Shown here in pieces: positions 46,135-56,396 of a stretch of DNA of 64,000 nt. Each line of letters opens with the position of its first letter. Within the stretch, counting starts at the first letter, position 1. The position numbers and the translations under genes were made by a program. This DNA comes from Taxawa tesnikishii (nom. ined.) (Eukaryota; Ascomycota; Dothideomycetes; Dothideales). The DNA lies in assembly GCA_030247885.1 (NCBI GenBank), contig JAPDRO010000006.1:248001-312000 (forward strand). The letters run 5' to 3'. The notes beneath the pieces were generated by a model, which had not been told where the DNA came from, did no database searches, and saw only the letters and a program-made list of their open reading frames with translations.

Positions 46135-47101
46135 ATGAGGCTTGTTAACGCCGTCGTACTGCCATTGCTGTCGCTGAGCACGGGTATCGCCAGCGCTGCG
46201 TCCTGGGGCTTCGAAGATGCCATCGTTACCGTCTCAGGAAAGGGCGCTGGTGTAGGTGGAGGTCTGAAAGAGAAGTGATTGTAGCCAAAGCCATACGTTC
46301 AGGCATACAGGAACTCACAGTGTGCAGATTCTCTTCCTCCAGCCCTCTGTCGAAGCAGGTTTCCGTTGGTGCAGCCGACACCCTCAAAGTCATCCTCACA
46401 ACGACCGACGACAAGTCTCCAAAGAGGCCACACCAAGCCTTCTTGACCCTGCACGATCCCAAGACCGGTCTCGAAGAGTCATTCCCATTCAACATAAAAG
46501 AGAATGGCAAGGGCAAAGTGGAAGTAGTGCGTTTGCCGTTGCAAGAGCAATGAGGCATATTCTAACAGTGTTAGACACACAAGGATCTCCCCTTCCAATT
46601 CCTCACCTCCAGCTCACCACTCTCGGCCAACATTGTGATCGGCTCTTTCGGCTCGGCAACGCCCTACGACAGCAAGGCTTTCGACGTGAGCGTTTCGCGC
46701 GACCAGAACGTGCCGGTCGCCATCCCGGAGCCTCCTCTTCGTTACGGCGCGCTTCCTGAAATCCACCACATCTTTCGCGCCGACCCCGTTCGCCGCCAAT
46801 GGTCATATCCGCATTCTTCACTCTCGCCATAATTGCGACTCTGCCGGTTCTGCTCGGTGCTTGGCTTCTGCTGGGAGCGAATGTTGCGCATCTCAGCAAG
46901 GCAATGAGCAGTGCTCCACTTTCTCACGGCCTCTTCTTTGGCAGCATACTCGCGCTTGAAGGCGTCTTCTTCCTTTACTACACAAGCTGGACTCTGTTGC
47001 AGACTCTGCCTGTTGCAGGCCTTGTGGGCCTCGTAACCTTCGTTAGCGGAAGCAGGGCACTGAGCGAGGTTCAAGAAAGAAGATTGGCCGGGCTCAGATA
47101 G
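46135..47101 (+). CDS. SWP1: oligosaccharyltransferase subunit Swp1/ribophorin II
   Basis: Three exons (46135-46274, 46328-46523, 46575-47101) give 287 aa. Swp1 belongs to the ER membrane complex that transfers the glycan to Asn of nascent proteins. A signal peptide (MRLVNAVVLPLLSLSTGIAS) and an N-terminal luminal domain (ADTLKVILTTTDDKSPKRPH, QAFLTLHDPKTGLEESFPF) precede SPLSANIVIGSFGSATPYD and EPPLRYGALPEIHHIFRADP. Three membrane helices follow, starting at MVISAFFTLAIIATLPVLLG. Just before them, near 46793-46794, the frame is one base short: VRPP-MVISAFF joins only with one added C. The 3-helix end and the PLRYG..PEI..F motif are diagnostic for ribophorin II. Confidence 0.88.
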
Positions 47102-47286
47102 AACCACGACTAGGCGATGAGGGCTATATCCTGTTCGGAGCGACGCCATGCTGGACACGTACGAGAGAGATCTGTAGCAAAAGTATTTACAATTCCAACC
47201 AAGGTCCAATCGAGGCAGCGACAACACCAATCCACACACCGTCAGCGGGGAATCATGATCTGACAGTTTACCCCCTTCCGAATGAT

Positions 47287-48325
47287 CTAAGTGAAAACAT
47301 CCTTTTCCTTCTGCAGAGCGAGGAACGTCTCTTCGTCGTGTCCCGGAATTATCCTGCCCCTGGTGGTCCTTTCCAATCGCTTCAGGCGCTGTGTACTCCT
47401 AAACCATGCCGGATGGTCACGCGCCAGCCAGCCTTGGGGAATGCCGTCCCGCCACTAGAAGCACCGTGAGTTTCTGTTCGCCTTTGCTGTGCGGATTTAT
47501 ACATACGTTCTCAATAACATGGCAGTGATCCGATATGAAGAAGAGTGTTCCGGTCTCGGGCAGATTGATTTGCATACCAATCAAGCCTGTGCGGTCAGTG
47601 AGGCACTCGCAACGTGAACTGTGGTTAACGCACCGTCGGTGTGGCCAGGCAGGTGGTGAAGTGTTATGCCCTGACAGAAGTCCATGGATTCTTCATCGAA
47701 AGTCTTCCAATTTCTAAAAACCGTCAGTTGCTTGCTCGAGAGCAGGCAAACTGGCACAAGACCACCTACAAGTTGAGCTTGAGGTAATGCGAAAGGTAGA
47801 CACCCATGTCCGCCTTTGTGGCGACGCTCCAAAACGCACTCTTCAACTCTTTGTCGTGCACCCAGATCTCGACGTCCGTCCTATCGTAAAACTCGTCCAG
47901 GCCTCCCGCATGATCCAGATGCAGATGCCCGATAATAATCTTCTTGATATCCTCAAGCTTGTGGCCCGTCGCCTCGACGGCCGCCTTCAACTCGTGCTTT
48001 GGCTCGTATCTGATCCTGCTGAACACGTCCGCGACCTGCGGGCCCCAGACCTCAGGGTAGTCCTTGCCTGAGCCCGTCTCCCAGAGGATCAAGCCCTCGT
48101 GGGGTGCTCGATCAGACAGCAGTACATGGGCAGAGCGCGCCGTTTGTTCACGAACGATTTGTCTTTGGCGGACATGGTCGAGGTGTTTCCGCCGCGTATC
48201 ACGAACCCCTCGTCGGCTTCCAGCCACCCGACCTCCAAGAGCCACATCTTGGTCCCTTGGGGGCAGACGTTGGAGATGTGATTGGGGACTGCGCCCGTGT
48301 CGAGTTGGTGTTGGATGCCTGCCAT
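47287..48325 (-). CDS. metallo-beta-lactamase-fold hydrolase, N-acyl-homoserine-lactonase-like
   Basis: Exons 48325-47770, 47713-47634, 47586-47507 and 47454-47287 give 294 aa. The dinuclear zinc site is complete: HLHLDHAGG (HxHxDH), the His in HHLPGHTDG, Asp in FFISDHCHV, and the last His in GRIIPGHDEET. There is no signal peptide. The spacing, with YEPKHELKAAVEATGHKLED before the first motif, matches the AHL lactonase (AttM/AiiA) branch, which opens lactone rings and in bacteria quenches quorum signals; in a fungus the substrate could be another lactone. At the GGGG run 48101-48104 the frame is one base short (IEHP must join HEGLILWETG). Neighbours give no clue to its substrate. Confidence 0.82.
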
Positions 48326-48962
48326 ATTCGAATTATTCCTTGGTGATTGATTGCTTCGGTTCTTTCCTGTGTTCTTCTTTCAGTAGACTAATCGAATATG
48401 CTCGGAGATTGTTCCAGCCCGCTCGTAGGGAACGTGCGCGGTCTTTATGTTCGTGTATCACAACGACCCCGCTGAGCAGCGTGTTTGGAGATGCGGGGCA
48501 ACCTTCGTCATCCCCAGAATGTCCATCCTTATTACCGGTGTCACGACCTTACCAAGCACACGCCAGACATCCCTTTACCGGCATCGATTGGCAAGTCCCG
48601 AGGTCCAGGTCTATGGGTTCGGTTTGGTGGTCGTGGATCGTGGGGGACAAGCTCCGTCCAGGGTTTGTAATGCTACTCTCAACGGTAGGCTGGATTGACT
48701 GAGAGCCATCAAACGGCGACGACACAGCCAAACGAGCACCAGGAGAGCAAGATGCTAGACTTCTGATATCTCTGTAGCTGGCGTTCGCATCACAGTCACC
48801 ACAAGACCGATGCTTGCATGTGCTACATATTACATGAATCTGGTTGATGGGTTGAGCATGCAGTCTTTTCATGTCCTATTCGTGGTTCATTCTTGTGCAT
48901 CAATGGTGTTTCACGCCCAGAAAAAGTGTAGACAATTACAGATTCCCTCGCCACTCAACCTG
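48326..48962. other. intergenic
   Basis: About 640 bp between two minus-strand genes. No coding signal; contains the lactonase promoter and the WDR6 3' region. Confidence 0.4.
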
Positions 48963-51900
48963 CTAAGCTGATACCCTGTCCGCATGGAAATACATCCTAC
49001 GCACATCCATGCCTACGCCACAGACCAGTACGGCACATCCACCTCTGGAGACCTCCAGTACCGCTATACTTGACACGTCGGCAACTGGGGTGAACATATC
49101 TTGCAGTTTCCGAACCTGCAATCCTTCTACTCCGGGTAGGCTTGGATCGACCTGGACGTTCCACAGCTTGAGTCGCTGATCGATGCTACCGGTTACCACC
49201 CAAAGCTCGTCCGACGTATGGGGCTGTGGTACAACAGCCAATGCGGTGACCGCTGCAGCGTGAGCGCGTGGTACAATAAGACTGGCACACTTGGTTACGT
49301 CAGCACTGGTCTTGGAAAATCGCTCGACGGAAGGAGAAATTCACCTCTGGAGCCGGAGCAGCTTCGCCTATGTGAAGGCGAGAAAGTCCCAGACCGTTGT
49401 CGTCACCACCTGTGACGAGCAGCCAGCTATTGTCTCCTAGCTGGTGAGCGCTCAGGGAGTGGATGCTATTTTGGTGGATTTTGCTTCTTCGCTCCCAATC
49501 GACCATCAACGGGGTTCCGGTTTCTGGTATGGCATCGTTACTGAATGCTTTGTTCAGCGACCAAATAGCAACGTGCCCGTCGGTGGCCGCTGTCACAAGT
49601 GTCGATGTGGAACCAGCTGACAGATAACACGCCTGCGTCAAGCAGGAAGAGAGGTAGTCTCCAGTCAATAGCAAATGCCACTGTCCGCCACTCGACAGAG
49701 TGAAGTAGCGATAGACCTGTGATCATGGGATTAGCTTTGCGTGAACCACGACTACCTTTTCTTTTCCTACCTTCAACGTCGAGTCAGAATACACCATGCT
49801 GATATTGAACATGGCACTCTCCTTCGTTTTGTCTCCTCCGCATATTGTTGTTACGTCGAATGCCATGATACGCAAGTCCGGCAGTTCGCTCTTTGAGGGA
49901 CAAGCCGATTCACAGAAAACGGCCACTCCGATGACTGGCACAAGGTTGATCTTCCACACAAAGAACTCTTCAAAGCCGCCGCTGCTGAAGAGGTGTGAAC
50001 CGTCTTCGGACCACTGTAGCTGCTGGATACCGGTATTGTGTTTTCGGAGGGTTCGCAAGCACTGCATGTTCGGCCGTCCACGAACATCCTTGTCGTCTCT
50101 GAAGATCTTGATATCCGTGTCTTCGGCTCCAGTAGCCACTAGCTGTATTTTGGCGTCACCAACGCTCCTGGAGCCCTGCATGGGAGGCGAAACAGCGAGC
50201 GCTTTAATCTCGCGTCCGTGGCCACCAGCACCTGTCGTCTGGCATGAACTCTTGACGTGCGCCTGCGTATACAAGCCAGAGGCCTTCGTCCAGGCCAGAT
50301 TGCCTCCATCAAGAGTCGGCAACAGATTGAAGGACCAGTTCCTGTGAGCTCCGCCACACTCCACGGACATAATTTCGCGCTCGTTGATGACATCGTACAA
50401 CACGAAGTGTTTGCTCTTGAATCCCCAGACAAGCAGGCGGCCTTGCTTGTCCACCCGAAGCCCTTCGAGGTTGGGACCTACAGGGAGGTTTGTCCGATGT
50501 GCAAGCCTCATCTGAACTGGCGAAGCGCCCAAGTACGCCTCGTGTACTGACAATGTACCATCTCTCCCTACGGAGAATACCCAGCCTGAAACGGCGGCAC
50601 CGGAGCTGTTCGGAATCCACGCAAGAGCTGTCACAGCATCTTGGCCGTGTGCTCGAGGCAGGACGTAGTCAGGCATAAGACTAATCCCTTGGTCAGCCTT
50701 GCCAAGCTGGTAAACCGCCAGACTACCATTTCGGGAGCCTAGAATGACCCCGGGCAATTGCCGTGCTGCCTGTTCATGTTTTGACTCAACAGCCACAAGC
50801 AAACTGGTAACCACCAACCCCGCTGGCAGTTGCAACACAGTTTCCTTGGCCTGCTCAATAACCTCAGGATGCAATGCTAAGGTGTAAAGCGAGGCCGTCT
50901 TCGATTCCACGGTAGTGGCAATGAGTGCGGCGTGCTCAGGCATGTTGTCCGATTCGGGTTGATACGATGCGATAAGGGCGGCAACCTTTCCTTCGCATTT
51001 CCCAAACTCCTTTATGCCGGTGTCGGGGTGATACACGAACACGGTGCCTTTCATGCCAGCAAAGAAGGCCATCGATAGTGCAGGGACACTAGTGACCACA
51101 GAATATCCGCGGATGTCTTCTTCTCTACCAAGCCATTGCCATGCAGATCCTTGTTCTGTTTGTTCCTCTCCTGCACGGCCGGTTCTCAGTAACATAACGT
51201 CTCCGGTGTCCATGGTAAGGAGCAGCTCATCCTTCGTTATGTATGCATAGCTCCGAAACTTCTCTTTGCCCTTTGCCCGGAAGGAACCGCGGCAACAGCT
51301 TGCTCAATCGGCCATGCCTGCGACGTTGCTTTTGCGTCAACGAATGGAAGAGATTTGGTTTGCAAAGCAATAGACCCGTCCGCGCCTCCAGTCGCAATAA
51401 CAACCCCTCCCCAGCTTCCAGTGCAATAGCTGATGCCCACAAGTTTTTGCCCGAATGTAACGATGAGAATCCCAGGTGCTGCAACCTCAATTTCACGTCT
51501 TCGCCACCATTGCTCGACCTCTCAGCCTGCAACCTCCAGTACTGGCAAGTTGCATCTTCTCCGAACGATGCCAGATGCAGTGAAGGGCCAAGCTCAGATG
51601 ACAGAATAAAACTAACACCCCAGATGCGCGATAAGTGACCCCATGCTCGTGCTGCCCATGTATTCTCGCGAGCCTCGCCCGGTATCGTGCCTATCAAATT
51701 GTTGCCAAAGCCGGTTTCCCTTGCGTCGGTGGCCATCTGCGGGCCTATTTCACTCTCAGGGAGATTAGCAATATCCCAGATTCGGATGGTGCGGTCGTCA
51801 CTGCAGCTTGCCAACAGACGCGCGGGAAGCGGTTCGGGTAACGGATCGGATATCTTGACTCCAAAGATAGAACCCTCATGACCGGTCAGGAGTTGGTGCA

Positions 51901-52599
51901 ATCGGGCCACAGCTGGTGCGCCAGGCCGTATAGTGCACGACCATAGAATCATCTCGCCAAATGCGGTACCAGAAGCGATTAGGATGCGATGGTCCTCTAT
52001 CCACTTCAGATGAGCCGAGTACAAGATGCACTTGGAGCTGGAAGTCAACTCGTGCAGGTTCTCCTCAATCGTTATCTGCACAAAGCCTGACGGGTCTTGA
52101 CTCTGTCCATCTGTGACCGTGGGTGAAACCGAGCTTGTCCGACTGATGCTCAAGGACGTCAAAGCATTGTGGGCTGTTAACAGCACGACCTCATATGTAC
52201 CGTCGCCGCCCCTGGGTTCGACATCCGGTCGGAAAACAGCATCAAGAATCCAATCCGACGTATGCACGGTGCGTGACAACGATATCCTTGGTTCATCGCT
52301 GTCTCTGCTTGGTTCCAGGAGAGCGAATGCTCGAATTGAACTACCGCCCCAGATCAAGAGCACATTCTCAGTGGCAGAGACGGCAATGCCATGTATCGCT
52401 TGGCGAACAAAAACCTGCCTGCTTGCAAGCCACCCTGAAGCGACCTCTTTACGGTTGTAGATCCTTACATGAGACCCTTCGCCCGAAAGCAGATAGTTCG
52501 TGGTGAACGCTAGCGCTGTCACCGGAACGCGGTGGTTCTCATACTGCAATTGTCAGCCGCAGTATCAAGCCTGCATTATGTTTAACATACATGAAGCAT
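48963..52599 (-). CDS. WDR6/Rtt10 family WD40 protein (tRNA 2'-O-methylation regulator)
   Basis: Exons 52599-52591 (9 nt, MLH), 52543-49771, 49716-49345 and 49289-48963 give about 1160 aa. In yeast Rtt10/Trm734 partners the methyltransferase Trm7 for position 34 of tRNA and also acts in endosomal recycling. The protein is a chain of WD repeats, for example LASCSDDRTIRIWDIANL, HLASFGEDATCQYWRL, IATGGADGSIALQT, LVATGAEDTDIKIFRDDKDV, LFSSGGFEEFFVWKI, LVTAATDGHVAIWSLNK and VTGSIDQRLKLWNV. The frame is one base short twice: at CCC 51436-51438, and at one of the CCC runs 51268-51270 or 51275-51277. A third apparent break near 49316 is instead a good intron (49290-49344, branch CTGAC). Length and repeat order fit the family. 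Confidence 0.84.
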
Positions 52600-52932
52600 T
52601 ATGTGGAAGGTGCGGTGGCCGAGCTTGCACACGAGAAGAAATTGAACGGGGCTTGGCGCGTTCGGGACTTTGATGGACACACCAATTCTAGCAAGTAGTG
52701 TCACCCTACCTCGTGCATATTGAGAGGGTGTTTTTAGGGGAAAACTAGATCACCCATGTATGTCTTAGCTTAGAAGGATACATATAATTCTGATTTCTAG
52801 TCCCATCTACTATAGCACATGGACCGCGACTGAGGTTGATGCAGTGCAACGGACGCCAAGCCTCTGCTGATATACAGGAACACTCCTTTGCGCCAATGCT
52901 AAATGATGTAGATCAAGGAGACACACTCTCAT
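52600..52932. other. short intergenic space
   Basis: About 330 bp: WDR6 promoter and monooxygenase 3' region, both on the minus strand. AT-richer around 52780. No coding signal. Confidence 0.4.
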
Positions 52933-54547
52933 TTACAAGCGCGCCTTGACGCCACTCTTGGATGACACCGCTGCCCAGCTTTCGCTCGCTTTGGCTTCAG
53001 CATCCCATTCCCACAAGAACTTCTGTGTCTCCGGGTCACCCCATTGGTCAGGATTCTTCTCACCCTTCTCCACGGCAGCGAACAGTCTGTCGCGTTCGAT
53101 CTGTTCTGGGCCGTCGACAAGGTGCAAGTTGTGCCGGGTTTGTGCTGCTGTGCCCTGCACTCTCTCTGCACGCTGCTTCTGTGACCGCTCGAAAGCCTTC
53201 AAAGCAAGCGGGATGTCGTTCTTGTCCTCGACCAGAGACAAGACAGTGCTCAAGGCTGCAGCGTCCTCACAGGCCTGGGCTGCTCCTTGTGCTACATATG
53301 GCAGCATTGGGTGGCAGGCATCTCCCATCAACGTAACCTTACCCCTGATCCACGTGTCCAGCGGAGCGTGCGAGCAAAGCTTCCATTCCAGTACATCGCC
53401 TTCTGGGGCTTTCTGCAGCATCTTGACAAGGCGAGAGTCCCATCCCTCGTACTCGGCGAGCAATTCCTTCTTAGATCCCTTGACAGTCCAGGATTCCTCA
53501 AGTTCTCTCCTTTCCGGGTGAGCCAGTACCATATTGAACAACTGGTGTCCACGGACAGGATATGCCATGATGTGGCGATGTGGTCCGACCCAGCGGTAGC
53601 CTTTCGCTTCCTCGATGAAGGGTCTGAGTTCCGGATCCTCGCGCATCTGTTCAGCGGGAATCATCACACGGTAAACTGCGTCTCCCGTCGGTATCGGACC
53701 GTGATCTTCTCCAAGTAGTTGCGGTCTGATCACGGACTTGATGCCGTCAGCGCCCAACACGACATCGCCCTCGACGGTCTCTCCGGAGTTGAGTGCGACA
53801 GATGCTTGATCGAAATCCACCCCTTTGACAGCCGAGTTAAGCTTGAGTTCCACATTAGGAAGCTCTTGCATCTTCTGCACAAGTGCGTTGTGGAGGTCCG
53901 CTCTGTGAACGACAAATTGCTCGCCAAATTTCCTGGTGACTGGTGCCCTGCCAAGGCTCTGCTGGTCCTTGTACTTGAGAATGTGCACTTCCTGAATTGC
54001 AACGCCCTTTTCTCGGACAGAGTTTCCTACGCCCCATCCTAACCGGTGTATAAGCATCATGAACAGATCGACTCGCAAACTGTGTACTTACGATCAAGCA
54101 GCCTGAGCATGTTAGGCGCGACCTGAATTCCGGCTCCAACCTCCAACAGCTACGCAACGTTATCAGCCTGTGAATTTACCTTTTTTCCTTTGCCCGGCCG
54201 CTCTTTACCTTTGGTGCAGCATCAAGGATTTTCACAGAATGGCCCTTGAGCCCCAGTGCGAGAGCTGCTGCAGCTCCACCAATACCTAGATTAATCGTTA
54301 ACTCCTGCCCCAGCCGTCTGATAGAGAATATGGTGTTCACTAACCGCACCTGTAAAGATGTTAGCTCGCATGCCTTTCAGGATGATGATCAAGATACGTT
54401 CCCTACCACGGTCACCTTCAAGGGAGCTTCGTCATGGTTCTCTTCGCGCCTGCCATTGCACCCTGGTTGTCCACTCGATCCGGTTTTCGAAGCAAAGTCA
54501 GAGGAGTGTGAACCAGAGCAGAAGGAGGCTCTGCCCAAGATATTCAT
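52933..54547 (-). CDS. FAD-dependent monooxygenase, salicylate-hydroxylase-like
   Basis: Clear exons are 54285-54209, 54149-54092 and 54038-52933; a first exon probably runs from 54547 to about 54403. Class A flavoprotein hydroxylase of aromatic acids using NAD(P)H and O2. Visible: GIGGAAAALALGLKGHSVKI of the Rossmann fold, LEVGAGIQVAPNMLRLLDRW, VVHRADLHNAL, the DG motif VVLGADGIKSVIRP and the FAD motif VTLMGDACHPMLPYVAQGAA, all typical of the salicylate hydroxylase group. The N-terminal junction is unclear: LKVTVVG from exon 1 must meet A-GIGG through a 5-6 nt exon near 54345-54349, but the expected GT after VVG is absent and one G seems lacking. No signal peptide. Substrate unknown. Confidence 0.82.
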
Positions 54548-56396
54548 AGTTGCGCATCCACCGTTGACGGCATTCGCGATTAGAGCGAATTCCGGTCTGC
54601 CGTTGTGCGAAAGACGGCAATTGTTCAAGGCATCAATGCGACTGGACCGATTGCCGTCGCCATCGCTCAAGGCAGGCCTGTCAAGCCGAAAATGGTACAC
54701 GGACAAACTAGCCCCACAAGAGTGGATTCAGAGGAGGATTCGGGGGCGCTGGGGAATGCCGAGTCGGCAGCTGAGATGTCTTGGCTTGCCGTGACTGCTG
54801 GTAGAGCGCGAATTTATTATACTCCTGAGGCACCGCTGGACAGTCAAACTGTTCGTTTCCTTTGGACTTCCGAACCTTTGCTGTACAACCGCTGCACTTG
54901 AGATGCTGCACTTATAGTCGCTGGAATAAGCGCAGACGCAGCTGTACAGCTTGCATGATGAGGAGCGACTCAACCGAGCAGCACTTTGTCAAGATAGCAT
55001 CGCACAAGCGCGGCCCAGGGAGTAGCGTAGGAGCACATTGTACTGTCGCTGTCTGGCCACTGCTGCTTCAATAACTGGATGGACACTCCACCACTTCCTT
55101 TGGATGGATGGGCCGTACGACGCGCGGCGGGCTCAATTGTTCTCACGCGCAGCACTACTCTACCGAACACATTGGACCATGATCCACCATGGTTGCATGC
55201 TGCCGGAACGGGCCTTTCTTTTACTGAGACCAATGCAGGTGGCTACCCTGACATGGCCATATAGATATGCACAGCTTCGAAATGACGGCGTCGACCAGTT
55301 GGTCACTTCATTGCGGCACAGATGCCCAAGCAACGCTATCGACGCTGGACAATATCACGGAAAGGACCTATTTCACACACGCGCATATTGATTGTCCTGT
55401 CGTTCGTCGGATCCAATAGCTAACCCTCTCTCATTGGCCGGCACCATCGTTCCAACAATGCTTTGCAAGGTGCTATCAGGCAGATTACAGATAAGCAATC
55501 CAGCGGCATAGGTTTTGTTGAGTGCGTACGCTCCCAGCGTTGCGAGATAAGTTACGGCCATGCTTGAATCCACTCTTGGCACTCGGGCACAGACACAAGC
55601 AAGCACTCTAAGTGTGTGTCTCTCTCACGCATTCCACGTATGTCAGTCCGAATACTATACGAAAACCTGCCAATCTTTCCAGTTGGTGTGACGGACCGCA
55701 GTCTTTATCTAGGGGATGTATATAGCAATGTTTTGTGTCAAAACATCACAACGTATGGAGCAGACATCAGACCGACCTGTCTCCTTTTACATGTGAACTC
55801 GGACCATGCTTGGTGCAAGCCTAGCGAGCCGCCAGCGTTGTTTGACATTTTTACCTGAAGTCGTTAACTTGCAGCGTAACAAGACCACCTTCTGTGCCGC
55901 ATGCGGATGCAATGTACGATCCATGTCCCGGCATACACGCGGCCACCCAGGCGTGAGCGAGTCGAGACAAGCCTTTGTCCTGCGTGCACAGAGCGCGTCG
56001 AAACGATCTGGAAACCCCAAGATCCGGACAAGCCGGAGGTCGCTTCAACTTAGGCTAATTGATAAGCGGACTAGATGCGTTAAGATCGACATTAGCAAGC
56101 AACCGGCCAAACGCTAAGAGCCGCCATGGCATCGGGAGACAGGATGCTGGGGTAACTCCAGACCGCCCCACCCAAGTCTGGCGTTTTGCCCGGGGTAAAA
56201 CTCAACGGGATTTGAATCATCATTTGCACACCCTCCTTGCAGCCAGTCTGACGGGCAAGACGACGTACCGCTCAAGCCTTTTGTGGAGCCGGCGGCCGCA
56301 GAGTATAATAACGTGTGAGACGCTTCCGTCGACCGACACTGCCTCCCACACACACACACACACCCCTTTCACTACTTTTTGTACCCTCCTCAACCA
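54548..56396. other. intergenic, no supported gene
   Basis: About 1.85 kb between divergent genes. Frames up to about 180 codons exist near 54.3-54.8 kb but overlap the monooxygenase antisense. I looked for tRNA-like cloverleafs around 56100-56300 and found none convincing. A (CA)8 run lies at 56347-56363, 33 bp before the MFS start. Confidence 0.45.
56347..56363 (+). repeat. (CA)8 dinucleotide repeat
   Basis: Eight CA units plus a C in the presumed 5' leader of the MFS gene. Short and perfect; may vary between strains. Confidence 0.9.

Noticed and set aside
49289-49345. A third frame break in WDR6, at first counted as another homopolymer error near 49316
   Set aside because: The frame change there is not -1, and an intron at 49290-49344 (GTGAAT donor, CTGAC branch, AAG acceptor) joins APAPE to CASLIVPRAHAAAV in frame.
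56100-56300. Possible tRNA-like segment
   Set aside because: I could not fold a consistent cloverleaf with a normal T-loop and acceptor stem.
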